Positions 24,677 to 33,519 are shown, numbered from the stretch's first letter. The stretch: DNA of 56,994 nt from an uncultured Oscillospiraceae bacterium (GCA_934636865.1 CAKUBI010000008.1:1-56994); one strand, 5' to 3'. Numbers and translations are program-made. The notes: a model not told the origin generated them from the sequence alone.

Positions 24677-25702
24677 ATGAAGATCATTGTCGATGCCATG
24701 GGCGGCGATCTCGCCCCCGCCGCGCCCGTCAAGGGCGCGCTGATGGCGCACGAAAAATACGGCGCGGACATCGTCCTTGCCGGAAGGGAAGAAGACATCC
24801 TGCGCGCAGCGCGGGAGTGCGGATATCAGGAGCTTCCCAAGGGCGTGGAGATCGCGAACGCGACGGAGGTCGTCGAGATCTGCGACGACCCGGCCACGGC
24901 CTTCAAGCACAAGAAGGACTCGTCCCTCACCGTGGGGCTGACGATGCTCAAAAACGGCGAGGCGGACGGCTTTGTCAGCGCGGGCAGCACGGGCGCGCTC
25001 CTTGCGGGCGCGACGCTCGTCGTCAAGCGCATCCGCGGCCTGCGCCGCGCGGCGCTCGCCCCCACGATCCCGACGGCGAAGGGCAAGGCCGTGCTCATCG
25101 ACTGCGGCGCGAACGCCGAGTGCACGGTCGAATATCTGCTGCAGTTCGCGTATCTTGGCAGCTACTACGCGCAGAAGGTGCTCGGCGTCGCGGAACCGCG
25201 CGTGGGCCTTCTCAACATCGGCGCAGAGGAGAGCAAGGGCGACGAGCTGCGCCGCGAAACGTATCAGAAGCTCAGGGAAGCGGGCGAGGCGGGCCACCTC
25301 AACTTCACCGGCAATATCGAGGCCAAGGAAGCGATGCTCGGCGAGTGCGACGTGATCGTGGCCGACGGCTACAGCGGCAACATCATGCTCAAGAGCATCG
25401 AGGGCACAGGCAAGCTCCTTTCCATCAAGCTCAAGGAAATGCTCCTGCACAGCGCCGGCACGAAGCTGGCGGCGCTGCTGCTCAAGGGCCAGCTTGCGGG
25501 CTTTAAGAAGATGCTCGATGCAAACGAGGTCGGCGGCACGGCGCTGCTCGGCATTTCGAAGCCTGTCGTCAAGGCACACGGCAGCGCGAGCGAGGCGGGC
25601 TTCTGCAACGCGGTGCGTCAGGCGATGGAGGTCGCGCGCAGCGGCATTATCGGCGATATTGAGCGCAATATTGACAAAATGCGCATCCGGCAGGAAACAT
25701 AA
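24677..25702 (+). CDS. plsX: Phosphate acyltransferase PlsX
   Basis: A 341-residue enzyme making acyl-phosphate from acyl-ACP, the first step of PlsX/PlsY phospholipid synthesis at the membrane surface. The start IIVDAMGGDLAP and the SAGSTGALLAG, DCGANAEC and DGYSGNIMLKS motifs are all diagnostic. AAAGGAG precedes the ATG. The acyl carrier protein gene follows, as in most Firmicutes. Confidence 0.97.
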   Translation: MKIIVDAMGGDLAPAAPVKGALMAHEKYGADIVLAGREEDILRAARECGYQELPKGVEIANATEVVEICDDPATAFKHKKDSSLTVGLTMLKNGEADGFVSAGSTGALLAGATLVVKRIRGLRRAALAPTIPTAKGKAVLIDCGANAECTVEYLLQFAYLGSYYAQKVLGVAEPRVGLLNIGAEESKGDELRRETYQKLREAGEAGHLNFTGNIEAKEAMLGECDVIVADGYSGNIMLKSIEGTGKLLSIKLKEMLLHSAGTKLAALLLKGQLAGFKKMLDANEVGGTALLGISKPVVKAHGSASEAGFCNAVRQAMEVARSGIIGDIERNIDKMRIRQET

Positions 25703-25735
25703 CACGGCGAATGCCCAAAAGCGGCAAAAAGGGTA

Positions 25736-25764
25736 TTGACACGGCACAGCCTTTGCCGTATCAT
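25736..25764 (+). promoter_or_regulatory. Promoter of acpP
   Basis: TTGACA (25736-25741), a 17-bp spacer, then TATCAT (25759-25764), 37 bases before the ATG. It gives acpP its own transcript in addition to read-through from plsX. No FapR site was recognised. Confidence 0.85.
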
Positions 25765-25801
25765 TTGGAAGAACCAAAACCGTGAGAGGAAGATATTACC
25801 T

Positions 25802-26047
25802 ATGAGTCCCGAAGAAATTTTCAAAACGATGCAGAAGCTGATCGTGGAGCAGTTCGCGCTCGACCCCGATGAGGTCACGATGGACAGCTCGTTTGAGGAA
25901 GATCTCGGCGCCGACTCCGTGGACCTTGTCGAACTGGTGATGGCCATGGAAGAGGAATTCGATGTCGATGAGATCCCCGAGGAGGAGCTCACCTCGCTCA
26001 AAACGGTCGGCGACTGTGTGCGCTACCTGAGCGCGAAGCTCGGTTAA
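25802..26047 (+). CDS. acpP: Acyl carrier protein
   Basis: An 81-residue acidic carrier of fatty-acid intermediates. The 4'-phosphopantetheine attachment serine is residue 39 in the [12 protein letters not shown] motif. The helical four-bundle length is normal. The start at 25802 gives [10 protein letters not shown]; the longer frame upstream runs through the promoter. It sits between plsX and rnc, the standard order. Confidence 0.97.
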   Translation: MSPEEIFKTMQKLIVEQFALDPDEVTMDSSFEEDLGADSVDLVELVMAMEEEFDVDEIPEEELTSLKTVGDCVRYLSAKLG

Positions 26048-26059
26048 AAAGAAGAAAGC

Positions 26060-26088
26060 CGCCCCGCTTTGCGCGGGGCGTCCTTTTA
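26060..26088 (+). terminator. Hairpin between acpP and rnc
   Basis: CGCCCCGC (26060-26067) pairs with GCGGGGCG (26073-26080), followed by a weak tract TCCTTTTAT. It probably reduces transcription into rnc relative to acpP rather than stopping it fully. Confidence 0.75.
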
Positions 26089-26100
26089 TCAGGAGGGAAC

Positions 26101-26790
26101 ATGATGCAGGAGCTGGAAAAGAAACTGCAGTATCATTTTAAAGATCCGGCGCTGCTGGACGAGGCGCTGCGCCACAGCTCGTATGCCAACGAGCACCGCG
26201 GCGCGCACTTTTTCAGCAACGAGCGCCTGGAATTTCTGGGCGACAGCGTGCTCGGCTTTGTGACGGCGGAGTATCTGTTCGCCAAGCACCCGAACGCCCC
26301 GGAGGGCGAGCTGACGCGCATCCGCGCGCTGCTCGTGTGCGAGGACAGCCTGCACGAGGTCGCGCAGCGGCTGGAGTTGGGGAAGTATTTAAAGCTCGGC
26401 AACGGCGAGGAGGGCTGCGGCGGGCGCACGCGTCCGTCCATCCTGGCAGATGCGACCGAGGCGGTCTTTGCCGCGGTGTATCTCGACGGCGGCATCAGCG
26501 CGGCGAGCGCGCTCATCCACCGCGTGCTGCTCGATACCGAGCGCGAGGACGTGGCCGAGGAGAAGCGCCGCGACTATAAGACGAACCTGCAGGAGTTCGT
26601 GCAGCGCACGCCGAACCAGGCGCTTTCCTACCGCCAGTTTGACGAGAGCGGCCCGGACCACGACAAGACCTTCTATTTTGAGGTGCTGCTCAACGGCACG
26701 AGCGTCGGCAAAGGCGCGGGCCGCAGCAAAAAGGAAGCCGAGCAGATGGCCGCCAAGGACGCGCTTGAAAAGCTGACGGGTCAGAGGTAA
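26101..26790 (+). CDS. rnc: Ribonuclease III
   Basis: A 229-residue double-strand-specific endoribonuclease for rRNA and mRNA processing. The signature NERLEFLGDSVLG lies near residues 40-52 and the second metal cluster in DATEAVFAAVYLDGG near 117-131. A dsRNA-binding domain (about 155-227) ends the protein. AGGAGG lies 6 bases before tandem ATG codons; the first is used here. Confidence 0.97.
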   Translation: MMQELEKKLQYHFKDPALLDEALRHSSYANEHRGAHFFSNERLEFLGDSVLGFVTAEYLFAKHPNAPEGELTRIRALLVCEDSLHEVAQRLELGKYLKLGNGEEGCGGRTRPSILADATEAVFAAVYLDGGISAASALIHRVLLDTEREDVAEEKRRDYKTNLQEFVQRTPNQALSYRQFDESGPDHDKTFYFEVLLNGTSVGKGAGRSKKEAEQMAAKDALEKLTGQR

Positions 26791-26795
26791 GTATT

Positions 26796-27545
26796 ATGAT
26801 CACCGATTGCTTCGACGACAAAACCGAGCCCGTCATCAGTCTGCGGGATTTTTACGGCGAGCGGAAGCACCTTGTCGAAACGTGCCTGATCGTCTTTTCA
26901 CAGAAGATCTATCAGCATTTACTGAATACGTTTTCCTGCGAAAGGATCGGTCTTATCGGCGCGTGCAACGGAAACATCCCCATCTACCGGATGAACTACA
27001 AGGGTATGGACATTGCCTTTTACCTCTCGGGCATCGGTTCGGCTGCCGCCGCATCGGAGTGCTATGAGGCGAGCTGGATCACCGGCGCGTCGAAGTTCGT
27101 GATGTTCGGCTCCTGCGGGAGCCTGAACAGGGAAGCGACAAAGGGCAGGTTCATCGTTCCGACGGAAAGCTACCGCGGCGAGGGCTGCTCGTACTACTTT
27201 GCCGTACCCTCCGACTATATCGCGGTCGAAAACGCGCAGAAGCTCTCGGTTATCTTTGCGGAGCTGGGCATCCCGCATGTGACGGGCCGGGTCTGGACGA
27301 CGGATGCCATGATCCGCGAGACCGCGGGCCTTGTCGCGCAGCGAAGGAACGAGGGCTGCATCGCTGTGGAGATGGAGCTTGCCGGTGTACAGGCAGTTTG
27401 CAGCTTCTACGGCCTGGCGCTTTACGATTTTCTCGAAGCGGGAGACGTACTGGAAGAGAGCGGCTATGATGTCGCAGACCTTCGCGGTGCGAATCACGAC
27501 CTTGGCAAGCTCTATATCGCGCTGGAAACAGCGCTGCGCGTTTGA
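26796..27545 (+). CDS. Nucleoside phosphorylase (PNP/UDP family)
   Basis: A 249-residue member of the PNP_UDP_1 family, which cleave nucleosides with phosphate to free base and ribose-1-phosphate. The core shows GIGSAAAASECYEA, FGSCGSLNREA and the base-binding AVEMELAGVQAVCSFYGL. The sequence is closer to uridine/purine phosphorylase-like proteins than to MTA/SAH nucleosidases, but the substrate cannot be fixed. It starts 5 bases after rnc and ends at a strong terminator. Confidence 0.88.
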   Translation: MITDCFDDKTEPVISLRDFYGERKHLVETCLIVFSQKIYQHLLNTFSCERIGLIGACNGNIPIYRMNYKGMDIAFYLSGIGSAAAASECYEASWITGASKFVMFGSCGSLNREATKGRFIVPTESYRGEGCSYYFAVPSDYIAVENAQKLSVIFAELGIPHVTGRVWTTDAMIRETAGLVAQRRNEGCIAVEMELAGVQAVCSFYGLALYDFLEAGDVLEESGYDVADLRGANHDLGKLYIALETALRV

Positions 27546-27556
27546 ATTCACCTCAA

Positions 27557-27594
27557 TAAAAAAATCGCCGTGACGCGTCACGGCGATTTTTTGC
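27557..27594. terminator. Bidirectional terminator, 34-bp perfect palindrome
   Basis: AAAAAATCGCCGTGACG is mirrored exactly by CGTCACGGCGATTTTTT. It ends the rnc operon and, on the minus strand, the permease pair, whose last codons overlap it. Confidence 0.93.
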
Positions 27595-27961
27595 TGCCCT
27601 TTGGCGGCTTTTCAAAAAGGATCGACGCTCCCGCGTACAGAAGAAAAAGACCGAAGGGCCTGCGGAGCACGGCGGTGTCGAGTGTTGTCGCGGCAAGCGC
27701 GGCAAGAAGCGCGCAGAGCACGCCCGTCGGGATGGCCGCGCGCAGCGCGGCAGTGTCGAGATACCCGTTTTTCCGGTGTGCGAAGAGCGACATGCCCGCC
27801 GTGGGGAGGAAGTAGAGCAGGTTGATTGCCTGCGCCGTGCGCTGCTCCACGCCGAAAAAGAGCGTCATGCACAAAAGCAGCAGCGTCCCGCCGCCGATGC
27901 CCCAGGCCGAGAGGATGCCCGTCAGAAGCCCGCAGAGCGCGCGCAGGAGCCATGCCGTCAT
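27578..27961 (-). CDS. TauE/SafE-family half permease B
   Basis: A 127-residue membrane protein matching one half of a TauE/SafE permease (anion or sulfonate/sulfite export family). It has a glycine-rich first helix with SAWGIGGGTLLLL (about 15-28) and three to four hydrophobic segments. The start at 27961 is fixed by the 4-base ATGA overlap with the upstream half-gene. TauE/SafE proteins normally have two such repeats in one chain of about 250 residues; here two separate genes supply them. Substrate unknown. Confidence 0.85.
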   Translation of the reverse strand: MTAWLLRALCGLLTGILSAWGIGGGTLLLLCMTLFFGVEQRTAQAINLLYFLPTAGMSLFAHRKNGYLDTAALRAAIPTGVLCALLAALAATTLDTAVLRRPFGLFLLYAGASILFEKPPKGSKKSP

Positions 27962-28314
27962 AGAAGAAGATACCTCGCCGCTCCGTAGAGCAGAAACAGC
28001 GCGAAAACGCGCCTGAGCCACAGATTTGAGACGTTTTTGAAGAGCCTGCCGCCGATCAGCCCGCCCGCGAGCCCGCCGAGAAGATACGGCAGGGCCTCTT
28101 CAAGCGGCAGCGCGCTGCGGAAAAAGTAAACGAGCGCGGAGACGAGGCACACCGGCAGGATGACCGCCACGCAGGTGGCGAACGCCGCCTTTTCCGAGAG
28201 CCCCGCCCATCTTTGCAGCAGCAGCACGAGCGGGATGCCGCCGCCCCCGCCGAACAGCCCGTTCACCGCGCCCGCGACCGCGCCCGAAACGCGGCATTTT
28301 GACGATTTTTTCAT
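27958..28314 (-). CDS. TauE/SafE-family half permease A
   Basis: A 118-residue membrane protein with the same repeat plan as its downstream partner (GLFGGGGGIPLVLLL near 19-33, then three hydrophobic helices). Both genes keep the conserved Gly-rich loop, so this looks like a stable split gene making a heterodimer rather than a broken full-length permease: each half has its own start and the overlap is a clean ATGA. AGGAGGGA precedes the ATG. Confidence 0.85.
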   Translation of the reverse strand: MKKSSKCRVSGAVAGAVNGLFGGGGGIPLVLLLQRWAGLSEKAAFATCVAVILPVCLVSALVYFFRSALPLEEALPYLLGGLAGGLIGGRLFKNVSNLWLRRVFALFLLYGAARYLLL

Positions 28315-28360
28315 TCGTCCCTCCTAAGTAGTCTGCGCCCGCGGGCGCAGAGAATCGGTC

Positions 28361-28549
28361 TTACTGCTTTTTGAAGCTCTGGCAGTCGGTGCACTGGTCC
28401 ATGGTGGGGTTGGCCTCGTGCGTGCCGACCTGGATGGCGTTCAGACCGCAGTACTGGGCGTCCTTGCAGTGGTTGGCGCAGTTGGTCACGGCGCAGCGGA
28501 TGGAGGTGTTGGGCGTGCAGGTGCAGCCGTTGTTGGTATGATCGGTCAT
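28361..28549 (-). CDS. DUF1540 Cys-rich small protein
   Basis: A 62-residue protein with nine Cys, most in the DUF1540 pattern (IRCAVTNCANHCKDAQYCGLNAIQVG ... CTDCQSF, cited as two short parts). The family is widespread in sporulating and gut Clostridia and is presumed to bind a metal; its function is unknown. It is monocistronic with an AGGAGG site. A GC-rich palindrome (28332-28349) follows without a T tract. Confidence 0.88.
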   Translation of the reverse strand: MTDHTNNGCTCTPNTSIRCAVTNCANHCKDAQYCGLNAIQVGTHEANPTMDQCTDCQSFKKQ

Positions 28550-28622
28550 GATGAATTCCTCCTGAAACGTATTTTTGGCGTTTGCCGCAGATAGCTTGCG
28601 CAGATTTTAGCGCACTATGCGA

Positions 28623-28675
28623 AAGAAAAAACGGAACGCGGGACGAAATGCCCGCGCTCCGTTTTCTTTTTTGAA
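28623..28675. terminator. Bidirectional terminator after the M42 peptidase
   Basis: AAAACGGA(A/G)CGCGGG arms flank an 8-base loop, with T-rich tails on both strands. It mainly ends the minus-strand M42 gene. Confidence 0.88.
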
Positions 28676-28682
28676 TGAAAAA

Positions 28683-29711
28683 TTACAGCTCGACGTAGGC
28701 CTTCAAGAGGGCGAAGGTATTGTAAATGCCGTCAAGATGGGTGCGCTCGTAGCCGTGGGAGGCGTAAACGCCGGGACCGATCAGCGCGTGGCGCACGTCG
28801 TAGCCCGTGCGGATGGCGACGGAAGCATCGGAGGAGTAGCTGTAGTAGATGTCCACCGCGTAGTCAAGCTTTTCCTGCTGCGCGCAGCGGATGAGCTTGT
28901 TGACGAACTCGCGGTTGTAGGGGCCGCTGTTGTCCTTGGCGCAGATGGAGACCTGACGCTCCGTGCAGGTGACGTTGTCGCCCACGCAGCCCATGTCCAC
29001 GGCGAGCAGCTCGACCGTGTCGTCCGCGATGCCGCACGCGCCGCCGTGGCCGATCTCCTCGTACACGGTGAAGAGCATGTCCACGCGGCGTTTGAGCCGG
29101 ATGTGGTTGTCGCTGACCCATTTGGCGAGCGTCAGCAGCGCTACGACCGAAGCCTTGTCGTCAAGATAACGGCTTTTGACGTAGCCGGTCTCCGTGATGC
29201 GAAGGCGCGGCTCGAGCGCGATCGCGTCGCCGGGCAGGATGCCCATTTTTTCGACATCCTCCTTCGTTTTCACGTCGTAGTCGAGCACGATCTCCATGTT
29301 TTTGTTCAGGTCGCGCGCCTGATTCGGGTCGGGATTGACGTGCACCGAGGCGTTGCACAGCTGGAGCGTGCCCTCATACGCGCCGTTGAAGCGGGTGATG
29401 ACCTTCACGTTTTCAGCCTCTGCGTTGTGCACGTTCAGCGTCATATTCGAGATGGCGAGGCGGCCGTTGGGCTTGATGTACTGCACGACCGCGCCGAGCG
29501 TGTCGGCGTGGGCCAGAAGCGTGAGCGGTTCGCCCTCGCCGCCGAGCGTGACGTGCACGCCGCCCTTGACGAGCCGGCGCGGCGCATAGCCCATCGCGCG
29601 CAGCGTGTCGCACAGGTACTGCTGGACCTCCTCGGTGCAGCCGGAGGGGCTGTCGATCCCCAGCACGGCATGCAGCTGCTCACGGATGTAAGATACATAT
29701 TGCTGTTCCAT
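28683..29711 (-). CDS. M42-family metallopeptidase
   Basis: A 342-residue cytoplasmic aminopeptidase of the M42 (TET/FrvX) family, which forms large tetrahedral dodecamers that trim peptides. Metal and catalytic motifs visible: LLAHADTLGA, SRYLDDKAS, YEEIGHGG, VDMGC and ASHGYERTH. The ATG at 29711 is chosen for its GGAGG site; the longer frame upstream has no homology. Monocistronic. Confidence 0.93.
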   Translation of the reverse strand: MEQQYVSYIREQLHAVLGIDSPSGCTEEVQQYLCDTLRAMGYAPRRLVKGGVHVTLGGEGEPLTLLAHADTLGAVVQYIKPNGRLAISNMTLNVHNAEAENVKVITRFNGAYEGTLQLCNASVHVNPDPNQARDLNKNMEIVLDYDVKTKEDVEKMGILPGDAIALEPRLRITETGYVKSRYLDDKASVVALLTLAKWVSDNHIRLKRRVDMLFTVYEEIGHGGACGIADDTVELLAVDMGCVGDNVTCTERQVSICAKDNSGPYNREFVNKLIRCAQQEKLDYAVDIYYSYSSDASVAIRTGYDVRHALIGPGVYASHGYERTHLDGIYNTFALLKAYVEL

Positions 29712-30062
29712 GGTGTTTCCTCCCTGTGTATTGGTGGCATGAATTATTTTACCATGCTTTTGCCGAAAAGCAAAGCGGGGAAAAAGATCGGGATTTTTCC
29801 CATACCTGTTTTCCTGCTTCATGTTCTGTGACTCCTTTCGACAGACGCAAAAAAGGCGAGACCTTTTGCGTCAATGTCTCTCCATTGATGCAAAAGTCTC
29901 GCCATTTCAATCCGCAGCGGAGCCAAACGGTTCGTACTGGCGCCGACGGATACACAAAGCTGTGCCAGCTGCTCCCTTTTGAGCGCAGGATACACCATTC
30001 TTTTCACACTGTCAAGAAGGGTGCCTGCTAAAGGATGTTAAGGATTTTACCTGTACCAGCTC
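29712..30062. other. Non-coding stretch with a long hairpin
   Basis: No convincing gene. Apart from the hairpin (29855-29903) it contains only a 62-codon minus-strand reading frame (29819-30007) that runs through the hairpin and has no ribosome binding site, so I do not call it. It marks the boundary between core genes and the patchier 30-35 kb stretch. Confidence 0.6.
29848..29903 (-). terminator. Long hairpin with T6, probable terminator of ktrBA
   Basis: Arms 855-876 and 883-903 (add 29000) pair over about 21 bp with one bulge and one G-U around the loop TCTCTC. On the minus strand a T6 run follows. It lies 160 bases downstream of ktrA. The length is unusual for a terminator and it could also be a small dispersed repeat. 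Confidence 0.65.
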
Positions 30063-30710
30063 TTACAGGTGGAAGTATCTTTTCAGCTTTTGATTTTCTC
30101 CCAGCACCAGCAACGTCAGATCTCCGTCCAGCACGGTTTCCGGGGAGATGTTCACATCGGTTTTGCCGTTCCGCTTTACGCCGAGGATGTTGACGCCGTA
30201 TTTTCTGCGGATGTCCAGCTCGCCGACGCTGCGGCCCTGCCAGTCCTCCGGCACGGCGACCTCGATGATGGCGTGCTGCTCGTCCAGCTCAATGTAGCCG
30301 AAGATATGGTTGGCGGTATAGCGGATAGCCGCCCACTTCGCCAGCTGCTTTTCCGGGTAGGCGACCGCGTCCGCGCCGTTGCGCAGCAGGAATTTCGCCT
30401 GCACATCCCGCTCGGCGCGGGACACTACATACTTTGCCCCCAGTTCCTTGAGCAGCGACGTCGTCTCCAGCGAATTCTGAAAATTCCCGCTGATGGTGAC
30501 ATAGCAGACATCGTAATTGCTCACGCCCAGCGAGCGCAGAAAGTCCACACGGGTGCTGTCGCCGATCTGCGCGTTGGTGACAAAGGACATGCACTCGTTG
30601 ACGCGCTCCTCGTCTCTGTCCACTGCCATCACCTGATGGCCCAGCTCATTGAGCTGCATGGCAAGATGCCGCCCGAAGCGGCCCAGTCCGATCAATAATA
30701 CCGTTTTCAT
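30063..30710 (-). CDS. ktrA: KtrA-type potassium uptake regulatory protein (RCK)
   Basis: A 215-residue cytoplasmic gating subunit. The N-terminal RCK Rossmann domain has GLGRFGRHLA (residues 8-17) and an acidic end to strand 2 (AVDRD) as nucleotide-binding features. The C-terminal RCK-C domain covers about 135-215. KtrA forms an octameric ring on the KtrB dimer and opens it on ATP or c-di-AMP signals. It lies 12 bases after ktrB with AAAGGAG before its ATG. Confidence 0.94.
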   Translation of the reverse strand: MKTVLLIGLGRFGRHLAMQLNELGHQVMAVDRDEERVNECMSFVTNAQIGDSTRVDFLRSLGVSNYDVCYVTISGNFQNSLETTSLLKELGAKYVVSRAERDVQAKFLLRNGADAVAYPEKQLAKWAAIRYTANHIFGYIELDEQHAIIEVAVPEDWQGRSVGELDIRRKYGVNILGVKRNGKTDVNISPETVLDGDLTLLVLGENQKLKRYFHL

Positions 30711-30722
30711 CGTGTGCTCCTT

Positions 30723-32063
30723 TCAGCCTACGGTAATTTTCTCCTGCGGATAGCGGGCGTAAGTCAGATCATGCCCGGAGAATGCGGCGTAGATCAAGGT
30801 CAATCCGCCGACGCGCCCGAAATACATCAGCAGGATGAGAATGCACTGCGACAGCGTTCCCAACTGTGGCGTCAGGCCAAGCGTCAGTCCCACCGTGCCT
30901 GCGGCGGAAGCCGTTTCATAGAGACATGCGCCGATGGGAAGTCCCTCTACGATGCTGATGACCGCCGCCCCCGCAAAGGTCAGCCCCAGATACAGCAGCA
31001 GAATGGCGGCGGCGTTGCGGACAGTGGATGTCTCCAATCTGCGGTGGAAGAGCTGCGGATCCTCCCGCCTGCGGAAGGCGGCAATAGCGTTGGCAATGAG
31101 AACTGCCAGCGTCGTGACCTTCATACCGCCCGCCGTGGAGCCGGGTGCTCCGCCGGTGAGCATCAGCAAAATGGTGACCGCCTGAGAGACATCTGTCATC
31201 TCCGTCAGATCCACTGTATTATAACCGGCCGTCCGCGGCGTGACCGACTGAAAAAGGGAGGCCAATATCCGCTCTCCCATCGGCAGATCCGCAAAATCCG
31301 TCAGGAAAAAGAGGACTGCCGGGAGCGTGATCAGCAACGCCGTCATACTCAGAATGACCTTGCTCTGCATCCGGTAACGCCGCAGGTGCAGACCGTGCGT
31401 ACAGACATCGTCCCACGTTAGAAAGCCGATGCCGCCCACGATGATCAGCAGCATGATCACGATGTTGACCAGCGGGTCTGCGGCATAGGCCGTCAGCGAG
31501 GGGTAGGGGGAATCCGTCCGCCCCAGAATATCGAAGCCCGCATTGCAGAAAGCGGAAATCGAATGAAAGACCGCCATCCATACGCCTCGCAGCCCATAGT
31601 CCCGGCAGAATGCCGGCAGCAGCGCCAGCGCGCCCAGCAGCTCGACCAGAAAGGTCCCCTTGAGGATAAATCTCGTCAGTCGCACGATGCCGCCCACCGC
31701 AGGGGCGGAGATGGCATCCTGCATGGCGCTGCGCTCCTTGAGCGTGATGTTCCGCCCGGCGAGCATCAGAAAGGTCACCGCGCCGGTGATCACCCCCAGC
31801 CCGCCGATCTGGATCAGCAGCAAAATGACCGCCTGGCCGAAGGCGGACCAGTAGCTTCCGGTATCCTGCACCACCAGCCCCGTCACGCAGACAGCAGAAG
31901 TGGAGGTGAACAGTGCCTCATGAAACGGCGTCCAGACCCGCTGTACTGTGGCGATAGGCAGCATCAGCACCAGTGCCCCCAGCAGGATCACGCCCGCAAA
32001 GCCGAGGATCATAATTTGAAAAGAAGTCAGATGCCGCTTGATATGGAGCATGGTTTCTATCAC
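30723..32063 (-). CDS. ktrB: KtrB-type potassium transporter subunit
   Basis: A 446-residue membrane protein of the Trk/Ktr/HKT superfamily with four M1-P-M2 repeats. P-loop filters can be seen in STSAVCVTGLVV, SISAFCNAGFD, TPRTAGYNTV and ASAAGTVGLTLGL. The start is set at GTG 32063: AGGAGG lies 9 bases upstream, while the ATG at 32051 is 21 bases from it. With KtrA it forms a Na+-dependent K+ uptake system; a second system (TrkA-TrkH) is present at 49969-52797. Confidence 0.94.
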   Translation of the reverse strand: MIETMLHIKRHLTSFQIMILGFAGVILLGALVLMLPIATVQRVWTPFHEALFTSTSAVCVTGLVVQDTGSYWSAFGQAVILLLIQIGGLGVITGAVTFLMLAGRNITLKERSAMQDAISAPAVGGIVRLTRFILKGTFLVELLGALALLPAFCRDYGLRGVWMAVFHSISAFCNAGFDILGRTDSPYPSLTAYAADPLVNIVIMLLIIVGGIGFLTWDDVCTHGLHLRRYRMQSKVILSMTALLITLPAVLFFLTDFADLPMGERILASLFQSVTPRTAGYNTVDLTEMTDVSQAVTILLMLTGGAPGSTAGGMKVTTLAVLIANAIAAFRRREDPQLFHRRLETSTVRNAAAILLLYLGLTFAGAAVISIVEGLPIGACLYETASAAGTVGLTLGLTPQLGTLSQCILILLMYFGRVGGLTLIYAAFSGHDLTYARYPQEKITVG

Positions 32064-32450
32064 AGGATTACACCTCCTCGAAAACGACAACGCTCCCACT
32101 TTTTCCACACAGTATAACACGGCTTTTGCAGGATGTCCGTATGAATCCTGTAAAATTTTCGGGTGTAGAGTCCTTTTTTTTCGTCAAATTCAGATAAAAT
32201 TCTGCGGGAGCTCTGCTCGAGAAGACCCCAACAGGAGGAACGATATGCTCAAAGCAAAAACGGACGGCATATGCTAATAGCAAGGATGGTCAGCTCATTT
32301 GTGGCAGAATGGAATGGCCTAAATATGAAATTACATCGCAAAATGATGGGATGTGATAACGAGAGCCGGCTCTGCTGTAGGTGCCCTTTCGCTTCTGGCG
32401 ATTTTGAGCGCCGCATTCGATGCCCTGTATGCAGGACGCACCTTTGCACT
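32064..32450 (+). other. Gene debris upstream of ktrB
   Basis: A plus-strand AGGAGG site at 32234-32239 precedes an ATG (32245) that gives only ten codons before a stop. Further downstream short in-frame pieces in different frames look like parts of lost proteins, including a hydrophobic stretch AGSAVGALSLLAILSAAF (32373-32426). This reads as the truncated start of one gene and fragments of another, cut at the junction with the broken cysteine synthase. No intact gene is present. Confidence 0.55.
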
Positions 32451-33519
32451 TCATGGAGTCAGACGATAAGCAGCCAATGCCGCGCCGGAGGAGGAACCGG
32501 CGAAGATGCCTTCTCTTTGCGCAAGCTCCCGCGTACCATCAAAGGCCTCGGTATCGGTGATCTTTACCACCTGATCCACAAGCGACATATCCATGGTATC
32601 AGCAATAAAATCATTGCCGATACCCTCAATGTCATAGTCGCCGTGCTCTCCGCCGCCCATCGTGGAGCCGACAGGATCAGCCAGAATGCCTTGTATCTCC
32701 GGATTTTTTCACAACGCCGGAATAGGTGCCGCCGCTGCCAGCTCCGGCGATCAGGAAGTCAATCTTTCTGTTCAGATCCCGGTAAATCTCCGGGCCAGTG
32801 GTCTCATAATGAACGCGGGGATTGGCGGGATTCACGAACTGCCCCAGTGAGATCGCACCGGGGATCTCGGCACGAAGAGCATCCGCCTTGGCGGAAGCTC
32901 CCAGCATTCCTTCCTCGCGGGGCGTGTTGATGACCTCCGCACCAAGCGCCCGCAGCAGCGCCTGCTTCTCCTCGGAAAACTTTGTGGGAACGACAAAGAT
33001 CACGCGATAGCCCCTGTTCAGCGCGGCGAATGCAATGCCAAGGCCGGTATTTCCGGCGGTCGCCTCAATGATCGTCCCGCCCGGCTTCAGTCTGCCGGTC
33101 TGCTCCGCATCCTCGATCATCGCCTTACCAACACGATCCTTCACGCTGCCGGCCGGGTTAAAAAGCTCCAGCTTGGCAAAAAGGTTTACCCCATCGGGAA
33201 GGCCAATATGCGACAGCTTCACGGTGGGCGTATTGCCGATCAGCGCCTGCCCGGCAAATGCGGCCCTGGAAATGGGGATCGGCATCAGATAGCGATTCAG
33301 CTTATCCACGATATCGCTGCTGTGAAAGCTGAGATTGGGATCGATCAGGTTTTCCTGATAATTGTGGCCGATCAGCTGCCCGGTCTCCTCGTATTGCTCC
33401 AGCCCCATAAAGTCAAAGACCGGAGAGTCATCGAAAATCTTTTTTCGGGCATAGGTCGAATGGTATGCTCTTGCGAAGGAGCACAGCTTTGCGGTCGTGC
33501 TCTCAGGTGCTTCGATCAT
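32451..33519 (-). pseudogene. Broken methyltransferase-cysteine synthase chimera
   Basis: The first ~90 codons resemble the N-terminus of leucine-carboxyl-methyltransferase-type SAM enzymes (TTAKLCSFARAYHSTYARKK, then IFDDSPVFDFMG, ending MPIPISRAAFAG). They run in frame into a PLP-dependent cysteine synthase (ALIGNTPTVKLSHIG, the PLP lysine motif NPAGSVKDR, TAGNTGLGIAFA). Near 32710 a small deletion between A-rich runs (GTTGTGAAAAAATCC) shifts the frame. The cysteine synthase continues in another frame (IQGILADPVGSTMGGGEHGD to AGSSSGAALAAYRL) and stops at 32451, short of the usual C-terminus. So there are three lesions: an in-frame fusion, a frameshift and a 3' truncation. The upstream Cys-codon attenuator still faces it. 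Confidence 0.85.

Noticed and set aside
28332..28349. GC-rich palindrome after the DUF1540 gene as a terminator
   Set aside because: The stem is good but neither side has a T tract, so I did not list it as a terminator.
29819..30007. A 62-codon minus-strand ORF
   Set aside because: It translates through both arms of the long hairpin, and no ribosome binding site precedes it.
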